Assembly (NCBI GenBank): GCA_019155185.1
Contig: CM032816.1
Coordinates: forward strand, 12,833,848 to 12,897,847
Direction: 5' to 3'
Length of the DNA stretch: 64,000 nt
Source of the DNA: Beaufortia kweichowensis
Taxonomy: Eukaryota > Chordata > Actinopteri > Cypriniformes > Gastromyzontidae
Shown here: positions 45,401-56,700 of the stretch, one piece after another
Layout of the letters: each line of letters opens with the position of its first letter
Numbering within the stretch: the stretch's first letter is position 1
Program-made: the position numbers and the translations under genes
Notes under the pieces: model-generated
Database searches by the model: none
What the model saw: only the letters and a program-made list of their open reading frames with translations
Told to the model about the DNA's origin: nothing

Positions 45401-48400
45401 CAACTTCTTTTTATTTTCATATAGGAAATTGGTTTCAGATGGTGTCCGCACAGGAGCATTTGACTCGCACCTTCACACGCAGTAGCCACACTTACACACG
45501 TACAGAGCGCACAGAAATCAGTAAGACTCACGGAGGTGAGACAAAGCGACAAGTACATGTGGAGGAGAGCACGCAGGTTGGCGGTGACCCCTTTAGAGAT
45601 GTTTTTGAGTCCTTTTTGGGAAGAGAGCGACTGGGTAGTTTTGGTGCGATGCGGCAGGAAGGTAAGAATCTGACAAGAATCTGTTTGTCTGTTTCACCAC
45701 CTTTTGTTTCATTGGTTCCCTACGGCCCCTTTTTAGGAGACACAGGGATTCAGGGTATGACAGCCCAGGTGACCAGCCCTGGCGGCAATGTAGCAGATGC
45801 AGAGATTGTTGACAGTGGTGACAGTACATACAGAGTCCGCTTTATACCTGCTGAAATGGGTCCTCATACAGTCAATGTTAAATACAGAGGCGAGCATGTG
45901 CCCGGCAGCCCCTTCCAGTTTACCGTTGGGCCTCTAGGAGAAGGAGGTGCCCACAAGGTCCGGGCTGGAGGTCCTGGCCTCGAGAGGGCAGTTGCTGGGG
46001 TTCCTGGTACGTTTTTAATACATTTCCTTATATGTTTAGTCATTTATCTTCTTTGATCCAAAGCTGTTTTCCAAGAGCTAGCAATAAGAGTTAAAGCATG
46101 TCAAATAATTTAGATGTAATCTGACCTTCTTTATTTATTATTACATTGACAGCTGAATTTAGTATTTGGACAAGAGAGGCTGGTGCCGGGGGTCTCTCCA
46201 TTGCTCTGGAGGGTCCAAGCAAAGCTGAAATCTCTTTTGAAGATCGAAAAGATGGATCCTGCGGGGTTATTTATGTAGTGCAAGAGCCAGGTAATGTTTG
46301 TGTGGAGTGTGCACAGATTCAAAATACTCTCTGATGACAAAACCAGTTCAAATCTCTGTATTTCTATTCTTCACATCTCTCAGGTGACTATGAAGTTTCC
46401 ATAAAGTTTAATAATGAGCAAATACCAGATAGCCCCTTCATTGTTCCAGTTGCAAAACTATCCGATGATGCACGTCGACTTACTGTTACAAGTCTTCAGG
46501 TGAGAACACTCTTACAGGAACAACTCTATGCCCTGAAGTAGCTTTGTAAGAAAACATTTTGTGCTATCCAAAAAGTGACATGACAGCTAAGATATAACAA
46601 TGTGCAATGAGCTCAGGTTGGTAAATAGAGCGACAGACATATGAAGCTTTGCCTGAACAACTCTCATTCGGGTCATGGCTCCGTGAGTTATGTTTGTCTT
46701 TGAACTGTAACTGGACTCCATTGATACTTTTATCCAGAGTCATATTATTATGAGGCTGAGCTGGGATTAAGTGTTCTTTAGAGTGCTCGGGCTAAATGCA
46801 TCACCAGATGTTTTTAACTGAGGCACACGCAGTTCCCCCGGGACAAAAAATCTTATCTGATGAGGGAATCGGAACTAGTAGGTCTATATAAAATATATTT
46901 AATGCTAGTTATATTTAATAATAATAATATAATTAGTAATATTGTTCTTTTGAATGAATTAAACAAGCAAAACACACTGACTCAGGTGAGAGCTCACCCC
47001 GAACACAAAAAGTAGAATGTTTGGCCTGAATGGATGAGCTCAAAAACTCTCTTTTCTTTCTTCCTCTCTTTCAGGAAAAGGATTTGACAGTGAATCAGGA
47101 AGCCTCGTTTGCTGTTCAGAGGAATGGGGCGAGAGGTGTAATAGATGCTAAAGTTCATGCCCCCTCAGGTGTGATAGAGGAGTGTTATGTCACTGAACTG
47201 GACAGTGGTAAGTTACTGTATTCATGTTAAAAAAATCCCTTTTGTTTGGCAGTGTAATGATACATATGGTGATGGAATTACGAATGCCACGTTTCACTTT
47301 CCCCTGCACTACAATTCCCTTCTTCATAGACAAGAATGCGATTCGTTTCATTCCCCGTGAGAATGGTGTTCATTCAATTGATGTGAAGTTCAATGGAAGT
47401 CATATCCCAGGTAGCCCATTCAGGGTTCGTGTTGGCGAGGCAAAACATGTTGGCGATCCTGGTATGGTGTCTGCCTATGGTCCAGGTCTCGAGGGTGGCC
47501 GCACAGGTATGGGTCCACTGTATTGTACAGTATGGTATAGTGCTGAATGACCTGTAACACTAGATCCAAGTGTAAACCTCCTGTTCTCGTTCTTTTGTAG
47601 GGGTCGCCTCAGAGTTTGTTGTCAACACATGCAAAGCTGGATCAGGGGCTTTATCTGTTAATATTGATGGTCCTTCAAAGGCCAAAATGGACTGTACCGA
47701 ATGCCCAGAGGGTTACAGGATCTCTTACACACCTATGGCACCAGGCAACTATCTTATATCAATCAAGTATGGAGGGCCACAGCACATTGTTGGCAGTCCC
47801 TTTAAAGCCAAGGTTACAGGTAGGATATACCGTACACAAACTGTACAGCAGGATCACTTTCAAATCTCTTTGAATTTTTAAGGGCTCGTTACTTTAAAAT
47901 GTAAGACTACAGTTTAGAATGTTCCCTATGTAATTACCTTGTTGTGTAGACACTACTGTAGTTATTGCTGTAGTTAACCTTAAAGTTATCATACTTGATT
48001 TGAATGGACCTTGAACCATTCTTTTGCATTGAACAAATTCCATTAAGAGAATTGTGACTATGGCATTTCTGTTTCTTGTTTTAGGTATGCGCCTGTCTGG
48101 GGGTCACAGTCTACATGAAACTTCATCAGTCATTGTGGAGACTGTTACCAAAACTTCTAAGATGGCAGGAGCTTACAGCTCTTTGGCCAGCTCCAAGTCA
48201 GCATCAGATGCCAGTAAAGTTGTGTGTCATGGCCCTGGTCTCTCTAAAGCTTTCGTGGGTCAGAAGAACAACTTTACAGTTGACTGTAGTAAAGCAGGTA
48301 AAGTAAAATGTCAATAACATAGGACCACAAGTTGTATTGACAAAAATGTTGTGTTTCGAGGACAAGTACAGTATATGCATTGTGTGTTGTCAGGCACAAA

Positions 48401-48581
48401 CATGCTGATGGTCGGTGTTCATGGTCCCAAAACTCCATGTGAAGACGTGGCTGTTAAGCATATGGGAAACAAGCTTTACAACGTGACCTACACAGTCAAA
48501 GAAAAAGGAAACTATGTAGTTATTGTTAAATGGGGGGATGAAACTATACCGGGAACTCCTTTCCATGTGACTGTTCCTTAA
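30411..48581 (+). CDS. flnc: Filamin C, complete, 47 coding exons, 2697 aa
   Basis: Actin-crosslinking dimer of muscle Z-discs and costameres. Exons 1-4 (30411-30786, 31405-31653, 32243-32340, 33346-33496) code an acidic N-terminus and the two CH domains ([35 protein letters not shown]). Then the Ig repeats: 33642-33760, 33857-33934, 34058-34220, 34295-34495, 35030-35167, 35249-35375, 35483-35619, 35693-35886, 35990-36103, 36764-36907, 37027-37150, 37232-37392, 37493-37583, 37665-37834, 37925-38042, 38133-38395, 38471-39068, 39303-39476, 39907-40069, 40179-40339, 40445-40612, 40920-41043, 41366-41522, 41608-41797, 41894-41917, 42003-42247, 42628-42724, 42807-42947, 43491-43619, 43711-43884, 43971-44132, 44222-44425, 44516-44668, 45202-45324, 45425-45661, 45737-46006, 46153-46290, 46384-46499, 47075-47207, 47330-47506, 47601-47819, 48085-48297, 48394-48581. 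Lengths sum to 8094 nt in one frame. Exon 39 carries the FLNC-only insertion, which excludes FLNA and FLNB. flnca and flncb cannot be told apart here. Confidence 0.97.
34623..34670 (+). other. flnc: Candidate 48-nt cassette exon of flnc
   Basis: Lies in the intron between the exons ending at 34495 and starting at 35030. A pyrimidine-rich tract and ATATAG precede it, and AAAG then GTGCGC follows. Inserted in the phase-1 junction it reads AHLKPSAVAPVQIKKK, 16 codons without stop, and leaves the frame unchanged. Composition (Pro, Val, Lys) fits an Ig-repeat linker. I know of no such exon from memory, so use is inference. Confidence 0.45.
40678..40851. mobile_element. hAT-type MITE in an flnc intron
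   Basis: 174 bp between the exons at 40445-40612 and 40920-41043. Terminal inverted repeats are CAGGGCTATTCAAATC and GATTTGAATTGCCCTG, with one mismatch. Flanking 8-bp copies GTGTACAC (40670-40677) and GTGTTCAC (40852-40859) are the expected hAT target duplication with one substitution. The body (TGCCCTGCAGATTTTATCTC) belongs to a family common in fish genomes. Confidence 0.85.
41894..41917 (+). other. flnc: 24-nt flnc microexon
   Basis: Codes V-S-I-G-G-H-G-V across phase-1 boundaries (TTTTCAG before, GTAAGT after). Position and length match the 24-nt exon of mammalian filamins that is alternatively used in FLNA (exon 30). Skipping would keep the frame. Confidence 0.85.
42628..42724 (+). other. 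flnc: flnc exon coding hinge 1
   Basis: Codes ATDQPAPRADTKPMFQPLNL and then VIPFTVQQGELR (about residues 1740-1773), the linker between Ig15 and Ig16. Compared with human FLNC as I recall it, the proline-rich part is about 30 residues shorter, which accounts for most of the difference in total length (2697 against 2725). Confidence 0.75.
44690..45150. repeat. Probable DNA-transposon insertion in flnc intron 37
   Basis: The intron 44669-45201 is mostly a block with GC-richer ends. It contains CACTCCGCCGCCATGTTTGC near the left and AGCGGCCATATTGAGCGTTG near the right, which are imperfect reverse complements. Family unknown. Confidence 0.35.
45425..45661 (+). other. flnc: flnc exon with the FLNC-specific Ig20 insertion
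   Basis: Residues about 2135-2213, from NWFQMVSAQEHLTRTFTRSS to RERLGSFGAMRQEG. The insertion is known only in filamin C, where it directs Z-disc targeting. It is close to the mammalian sequence (TRTERTEISKT, VEESTQVGGDPF). The following intron is only 75 nt and stop-free. Confidence 0.9.
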
Positions 48582-51500
48582 AACACTAAATCAAACCTCT
48601 AGAGTTTCTGTTCAAAAAAATAAAAAATAGAACATGACTTTGCAAGACTTTAACCAAAACATTTCTATTATCTTCTCACTGTATGAGAAAAGCGTTGTTT
48701 TTGGCAATTATGCTTGTTATACTTGTTAGAAGCTGTTGTTCTATATTTATTGCTAACGTGTTTGGCTCAAATGGATGCCACAACGTACCTTTATTAATCA
48801 TTAAAATAAAGTTAAAGTTAAATCATTAAATAATGTTAAAGAAAAACTTTTTCTCATAATTAATAAGCTATTCTAGGTGTGTATGGCTTTCTAGTAAATA
48901 TTATCATGGTTCTTTTTTGTTGGAGTTTTTAAGCTCTAAAGAACATCAGTCATAAAAGTATAATCATACAATATATTTGTCAGAGAAAGCGATTCATATT
49001 TTGAGCCTATTAAGCAATCATTATGTCATGAAATATAAGTCAAATCTATACACCAAGAGCCCAGCAAGTTAAGTTCAAAGTTTAAAGATGCTAGCACGTC
49101 AAATCTTATTGCTTCTCATGCGTCTTGAGAACTTTCATTTTTCAGTGAACTAATCCTTTAACTAAATGTGAAAATGAAATGACATGGGTGTGTTGTCACT
49201 GAAGGCTTGTTTTTGTATAAAAACCTAAAGGGATGTGAGTATATACAGAAGGAAATGTTTCTTGGCCAGGGTACATCTGTATTACATTGTGTTTAGACCA
49301 TTCAACAGTGTACAGATGTATCCAGTGCTTTTATATTCTTTATAGATCTTAACTAACTGTTTGATAAGTGCTTAAAAACCTAAATAAAGACTAAACCAAA
49401 ATACATGTTTTTTTGTTGTTCAGTCACAAACTACGTAATATATTTTGTTAGAAAGTGCCTAGTGTGTTTAGTATGTTTGTATCCCCACAATATTATTCAT
49501 ATAACATTTACACGCCGCACACACGTTGCTTCTGGCTTAAATAAAATAAACCAATATGCCAATATTGAATATGCCAATCCATTTATTATCCACTTGGCAT
49601 TGCAAAATAAACATTCCAAAACAGAAACACTTTTAGTAACCCAAAAAGTCAAGATGTTTTTTTCAAAGCTTTATAAAACATTAGGCATAACAGACATAGG
49701 ATGAAAACATAAATAGATTAAAAAAAGAAAGTGACATTAAATAATAAAATATGCAAAAATAAAAATGACATTATTAAAAACAAAATTACGTAATATCTAA
49801 TTGGTCATACAGTTTTACAATTTTTAATGTCATCATTAAATGTTTAAACTCAGAAGAAAGTTTTTTAATTTGTTGTTTGCAAATAATATAAAAACATGTC
49901 CTAAATATTCTAGAATATATTCACAATGGGAGAAATAACATTTTATCACATGATGTTAAATCAATATCTAATCCAGATTTAGATACCAAAGATTTTGACA
50001 GGTAACACCAGAATTCTTTGACTAGAATTATTAGACTATTAGACTAGATTATTATTCTGAGGTTGTATCCAGTCCATACCCTGACCTGACGCTGGATCTG
50101 TCAGAAGGAGAACCTGCACTCATTATAGCTAATGCTAATGCTAGTTACTACATTAATGATAATGCTAAACAGTATTGATGCTAATCTCTTTAACTATTTA
50201 GCTTTGACTAATGAACTACTTCTTTTCTGTCTATGTCAGCAGTTTGATGTTATAGCTGCACTCAGTCATCTCAGTCATCCCCGGCTAAACAATCCTTTAT
50301 TGTAGAATATTAGCCTTTTAACTATTACCTAGTTTACCAAACACACAAAAACACATTGTTCAATCTGGGCTTGAATCACAACTAATAATCCAGATCAACT
50401 CAACAAAACTCAGACCTCACCTCTGGATACAGACTTCAAACTTTAGTAAATTTAGTTCACAGGTGTGTTCAATTTTAAATCAAATTATTTTTATCAAACT
50501 ACTGACTGCAGCTGTGACTTGCTTTGTCAGAGGAGAAATGATGCCCCTCCAACTTGTACACTTCTGCCAGTCTCCAAAAGTATATATATATATATATATA
50601 TACATTCATTAATGGAGTTTGGGTTCTCTCAAGGGTTTTTCTCCACACACACACACACAGACACAAACACAGACACACACACACAGCTTAGCTGGTTCTC
50701 TCAAGGGAATTTCTGTGTCACTCTTTTAAATTTCTCCAAGGAACCGGGGTAGGAGGCAAGAGTGACACAGCTGTTTAATAGAGACTGGAGGAAATCAGGG
50801 TAGAAGCAATGAAACTGTACAAAATATGTTTCCAGGATAGCTAAACCGATTGTCTCTTAGTACACAATGCAAGTACTACCATCACCAACACCCGACTACT
50901 ACTACTACCATCACTAACAAGATGAGATAATAGTGTTCTAGTTGTAATAGTGTAAACCAAGGTTTAATAGTTGTAATTGCATTTATTAGGACTCATAGGA
51001 CAAAAATAATAACCCTAACCCTAACAAATTATAAATTAAATCCAAACCTGTATATTTTATTATTTAAATTTCCCATATCCATTCTCAAGCACCTCCATAA
51101 AACTCCCCACTGCATAAAAATGGAGAGCCACCAGGAGCTGAATTTCATCGCTAAGGGGGTAACTCAGTCGAGTTTGTCTCAAAGTCAGACCAATAAGTTC
51201 TCTAAGCTGTTGAACTTGCACTAAATGATTCTTCAGTCTTCAATTTAGTGTAACTATTAAACCAAGGTTTAATAGTTTAATTGCACACATAGGACAAAAA
51301 TAATAACAACTGAAATATGAACTACTTTTTTAACCTTTTTTGTATTTTTGTAAGTTTTGGAAGAAGCTTTTCAGCAGGTAAGTGACGCAGTGTTTGTAGA
51401 AATTGGAAGAAGCAGTCTTTTTGCTTATGGCACAAACACTTTTTTAACCTTTTTTGTAGGGTTTTTTATGGCACATTCCCGGCATCCTCTCACGTTGTGA

Positions 51501-53150
51501 TGTTGTTTGCCATGCCATGCCATCAAAAGCGATATTTCACCAGCAAGAGGGTTTTATTTGTCTTTGCATGAACTGTACCCAGAGAAGTATGTGTAGTGTG
51601 GATCAATGGAGTTCTCTGACTGTGGGAGACGTAGGTATGGTTTTGGGGGCACTCTGGCTGAGTAAGATCAGGACACTGGCATCCGCGATGTCTTTGTCCA
51701 GGGACCATTGAATGGGGTATGACAATGAAACTGGACGAAACCCTAACTGAAATCGGGTGAAGAAGAGGGCCCATCTAGCTAGTCTGGGATTCAGTCTTTT
51801 TGCCTCTCTGACATATTCAGGGTTTTGGTGGTTGGTATAGAGAGTGAATGGGTGAAAAGCCCTCTCCAGTGATTGCCTCCATTTATTCAAGGCAAGCTTA
51901 ATAACGAGAAGCTCTATGTTTCTTGATGTCATAGTTTTGCTCCACTGAGAACAATTTCCTTGAGAAGGCGGCACATGGATGGAGTCACAGAGGATTCCCT
52001 TGCTGCTGTAAAAGGACCACTCCAACTCCTGATGTTGATGCATCAACTTAAACTATGAAAGGTTTTTGTGGATCTGGATGGACAAGGAGTTGAGTGGATG
52101 TGAAGGCAGACAGGTGACATTAATCAAAGATGGAGGACGGTGCAAAGGATGATGGGAACTGGAGTCCATGGGAAGGTGCAGGGTGACACAAATATGAAAT
52201 CAGAGCTCATCAGTGATCTGTCAGCTCATGCTACAATTGAAAAGCATTAAAAAGCATCAAAATTGAATGATGAAATCTTTTCAGTACCCCCTGAGAAGGA
52301 TGGAAAGAACTAAAAACCCAGCTTAGGCCAAACAAGACCAAAAGCAAAGGACACCTAATGTTCAAGTTCATCCAGTAAGCTTACTGGTAATAATAACATT
52401 AATGTTATTAGCCATTTATTATGGTTAATAGCCATAATACATCAATTAAGTTTGACAGTGTCATTTTCTGTTGATGCTTGTGTGTAAACAGAACAAGAGA
52501 CGAGAGAGCAATGAAGTACAGTAGTAAAGTTAATACCTATAGGAAATGTTCTTGTTTGCCCTTTATTACGCAAGATTGTGTGAAAAATACAATGTCGTAT
52601 AAGAATGGAAAAAAGGGTAAGAAAAAAAAAAATACAAAAACTTGTCATTTGAAATAAATTGGGCTAGTTTTCATTCCATTTGGGCGGGTTCTGAGTTGTC
52701 ATTGAGCTGAAAAAAATTTTCTTGGACCTTTACTTTAACGAATAGCACAGCTAGAAGGCACAAAAATTCAATTCAGTGCCATTCATTTCTACATATACTT
52801 TCCAGCACAGTTTTTAATTACGTTTGCTTACGTCGCTTGATTTTATTGGCTTCTTGCTTTTACTTTTAAAATTTGCATATGCAAAAATATGTATGTATTG
52901 TTCATTCATAGGTCAATAAGGCAGGCCTTCTGCAAACTTTTATTTTATTTTGCTTTAGTAAAAATTGTGTTCTTGCCAAAGTTTATTATTATTATTATTA
53001 TTATTATTATTCTTATTATTATTATTCATGTACAAGACACATGTATGTCAAAACACAACAACTGTAGTAGGACAGTTGCAGAACTAGAAAATGAAAGATA
53101 ATTTAAACTGTAATACTATACAATAAATAAAAGCAGTTAATCACTGAAAT
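48582..53150. other. flnc 3' UTR, then intergenic repeats
   Basis: The flnc 3' UTR probably runs to the AATAAA near 49383 (others near 48618 and 48804). Beyond it lie a (TA)n run (50579-50602), a (CA)n run (50645-50687), a pair of direct repeats of about 55 bp (50945-51010 and 51246-51305), a gypsy remnant (next entry) and a (TTA)n run at 52985-53028. No gene is seen. Confidence 0.6.
51603..52200 (-). mobile_element. Ty3/gypsy RNase H fragment
   Basis: The minus-strand peptide includes NIELLVIKLALNKWRQSLER, then PFTLYTNHQNPEYVREAKRL and NPRLARWALFFTRFQLGFRP. This is the RNase H end of fish Ty3/gypsy pol, where the usual text is TDHKNLEYIREAKRLNPRQA. At 52085-52200 an LTR-like remnant (ATGGGAACTGGAGTCCATGG) follows. 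Both are decayed and have no complete frame. Confidence 0.75.
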
Positions 53151-53389
53151 TGTTACCGGTTTGCTGTACCGTGATGCACACACGGAGCCAGGAATGCAAC
53201 AGGAATAAACTTTACTTAGGAACCAGGAAAATAACATCAACCATACACACTCATAATAGCAACAACGCAGGACAATAAACATAGGATCAAACACAGCTTA
53301 AATAATGGTCAATGATGAATGTGAACAGGTGAGTGGAGTGCAGGGAATCATGGGAAATGGAGTCCGGGGAGCAACCTGGGGCTGTGACA
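53151..53389 (-). mobile_element. Solo LTR, minus orientation
   Basis: 239 bp, starting TGTTACCGG and ending GGGGCTGTGACA on the plus strand, flanked by GAAAT at 53146-53150 and 53390-53394. The orientation is taken from CCATTTCCCATGATTCCCTG and AATAAAGTTTATTC-like text on the minus strand, typical of fish gypsy LTRs. Confidence 0.82.
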
Positions 53390-53619
53390 GAAATGAATAA
53401 TTAATTGTCAATAATAACTGGTAATAAAAATACGGACAAATGTGGTATTTTGTAGAGATTAAAACTATTGCAATATAAATGATTATCTCTACATGTTAAA
53501 GAATTAAAAAATAAATGCAGCAGTGTAGAGCCATCATTAATTGAGGATGTATAATTTCACTTCCTCGCACATCTTGCCTTGCGTCCTTCCGTCATCGCAT
53601 CCTGAGGGGTGGAGCTCTA

Positions 53620-53754
53620 GTGACAGCGGAAGTTGCAGCGCACGTGACGAGATGACGTAGCAGCAACTCGAACCCGGAAGGGAGTCAAGCGTAGCGAGAA
53701 ATAAACATAAATCCGCAGAAAACACATCACATATAACCAGAGAAACACAGCAGT
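53620..53754 (+). promoter_or_regulatory. chmp1a: Likely chmp1a core promoter
   Basis: GC-rich, TATA-less stretch just before the first ATG. It contains an ETS-like GCGGAAGT near 53627, CACGTGAC (53641-53648), the CRE-like TGACGTAG (53653-53660) and CCGGAAG (53674-53680). This combination is usual for housekeeping promoters; function is inference. Confidence 0.5.
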
Positions 53755-56700
53755 ATGGATGGTAAGAAACACTTATGAGCATGTGCGATGTTAAGGAAAC
53801 AGACATTGTTTGTTTAGTACACTGCTAAACTAGAAACTCACGGTCATGCTGTTAATACTACTACTAATTATTCATGTTATGTTGTTCTTTTAAACAGACA
53901 CGCTTTTCCAGTTAAAGGTAATATATAAACATATATGTCTTCAGTTTAAATGTGCTGGTCTTGTATGATTTTTGTTGATTTATATTTGATCTCGCCATTG
54001 TTCTAGTTCACATCCAAGCAGTTGGAGAGACTGGCCAAAAAGGCAGAGAAAGACTCAAAAGCCGAACAAGCTAAAGTAAAAAAGGTAAAGACTGATGTGA
54101 ATGTGAGACTGCTATAGTTGATTGTGATTGAACATTATAATGGACACATTCATGGTTCTGTTCGAGGACCTCTGACATCCATTTTATATTACAGTGTATT
54201 TAAAAACTAAAAAATATATAATCAACATACAACGTTGATCATCTTTTACACATCAGAGCATGCCAATGCATTTACCCAAATACAGGCCCAGGCCCTTACA
54301 ACGTGTTTAAATGCATCTAAGGACATAAAACATTTTCTCAAAATATACATTTAATATTAGATCAATTTTCAATGTTTGTTTAAAGAAGTTATGAGCGTAA
54401 ATTTCGATTTTTATTATTCTTTTCCTGGAGGAAGAAGCACTTAAATCATGAAGAAAGCAAAAATATTACATTATGAATGAATATTTAGATTTTTAGAGGA
54501 TGGACAAAATGACAAAGTTATTTGGAGCTAAATTACAGGGTCTTAAAAATCATTTATAAATGGCACTTTTGTTATTTTATTTGGTAGATCTTTTAGTTAA
54601 ATCTGTTTACTGTCACGTTACATACCAATGGTGACGGGTTATAAACAAGAAAAACACATTATTTTATTATTTTTCCAAAATGTGTATCAGGAAGTATTAA
54701 AGCTATCCTAATATCTGTTTAGATTTTAATTCTTAATGATCTTGTCTTTTGTTATCTTAATTGTTAAGGCCCTACATGGCACAATTCTGGAAATATGGGG
54801 ATTTCAGTGTGGCTCCATGTGAAAATCGCACAAATGCATTCATTTTCTTTAGTTGAAAATCAAATGTGGGTCACTTTGCATGCAGCTAATATTTATTGTA
54901 TTTAAAGAAAAATGTCTGCTAAATAATGTTAAAGTACAAATTTATCTTCTTTCCTTTTGTCAAAACAATTACACTGAAGACAACACATTTTACCAGTAAC
55001 TCAGTGCCAGTAATACACTAAAATGACTCGACTGAATAGGTCCAATTAAAGGTGAGCCACCTAAGAGCATGCGAATAGAAAAACAGAACTCTGAGCGTAA
55101 CAATGGCCAGCCCATATCACGTCTCTCTCGAGGGTTCCATCTTGGGACCTGGCAGTGTTTCTGGAGGGCTTATTGGGGCTCTCTTTGAGCCCATTGAGTC
55201 TGTTTTAGCCAAGTTTCTCATGCCTAAAGACAGTGCTTTTGTTGGCTATCTTTTCCCTGAAGAGAGTTAGTGATCTCCAATCTCTCTCAGTCTAGATTGC
55301 CCTGTGGAGGTTTATCGGAACAGTTGTTTGTGTCTTTCGGGGTCGCCCAGGAAATGTTTGTCGTGACCAAACAACCTCTCAGTAGGTGGATAGTAAAGGC
55401 GATCGCACTTGCATATAAGACCTCTGGACAGCCTTCTTCTTTAGCTGTCACGGCTCATTCTACTAGGGGTACGGCAGACTTACGATCTGGGGTCTCAGTT
55501 CAGGATGTGTAACTCACATTAGTTTGACTTTACCTGACATCTACACCAGACGGATGAGATAAGCCTGCCAGATAAGCACATCTACACATGTGCCTATGTC
55601 TTAGTTGTGCTCTTCGGACTCACGCAAGATATATACTTGGTAGTATGGTGTAACCATGGTTTCCTGAAAAGGGATCGAGATGCTGCGTCTCCCTGCCTAT
55701 ACTCCCTGCATTCCTGAGCGCTGTTTTGATGCCTGGAAGTCATCGATGCTCGTTCTGGGCGCGCTTAGATTGTGATGTAGACACAGTTGCGCAAAGACGC
55801 TTCCATAGTGTCCGGTACCGTTTGTCGTAGACCTGTGAATGAAGGTCAAACCAACATTTCTTTAAATAGAAGTGTCATGGAAACACAAGGGCAGCCAACA
55901 GCCAATCACAAATGACCTGCACTACTTCTTATGCATGCCTAGCGGTGTCGTAATATTCATCACTTCACATGTGTTGTTTCTTTGTCTGTGTTAATCTGTA
56001 GGCTCTCCAGCAGAAGAATGTGGATTGTGCACGAGTGTATGCTGAGAATGCCATTCGCAAGAAAAACGAAGGCTTGAACTGGCTGCGTATGGCCTCTCGA
56101 GTGGATGCTGTGGCCTCAAAGGTCCAGACAGCTGTGACGATGAAAGGGGTGAGATAATAATGAAATAATCACTTCATATCAACGTAATGATTTCATCCGT
56201 CTAATGGTCTAGCCCAAACGTTTCACATCAATTACCACCTTTAATAAAATTATTTGTTCCAAGTACCACCTACCAACCGCCATAGAAATCACATGAATAA
56301 ACACAATAAAATGAATAGGAGAGCTGTGAACCTTTCAAGACAGGAATTGATAAGGGAGGAGAGAGAGGCTTTACGGACCCCAAGCCGGGACTCAAACTTG
56401 GGTCTTCCGAATCGCAGTTGCACTACATGTCTGGAGCACTGTCCACACAGCCACAGGCTTAACTCGTCAAACACTTACAAATCTATTCTTTATCTACCAG
56501 CTGTTTTCTTTCATGGCTAGACGATTGGTTTTTATGGGCGTGTCTCATTGAAGACTTGGAAGTAAACGGCCGGTACTACGGGTGGATAACAGTTTAGCAG
56601 AGTTAACTGACTCCCCCGTTAGGGACATTCATACACTAGATTGCCAAAAGTATTGGAGCGCCCCCTTTAAATAAACATGTTTATATTTTTCTTTTATTCC

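Noticed and set aside
51011..51025. Interstitial telomere-like CCCTAACCCTAAC
   Set aside because: Only about two units; too short to indicate a telomere fusion.
56340..56470. tRNA-like or SINE-like segment (reverse strand AGTTTGAGTCCC)
   Set aside because: The B-box resemblance is weak, and no A-box or cloverleaf could be drawn.
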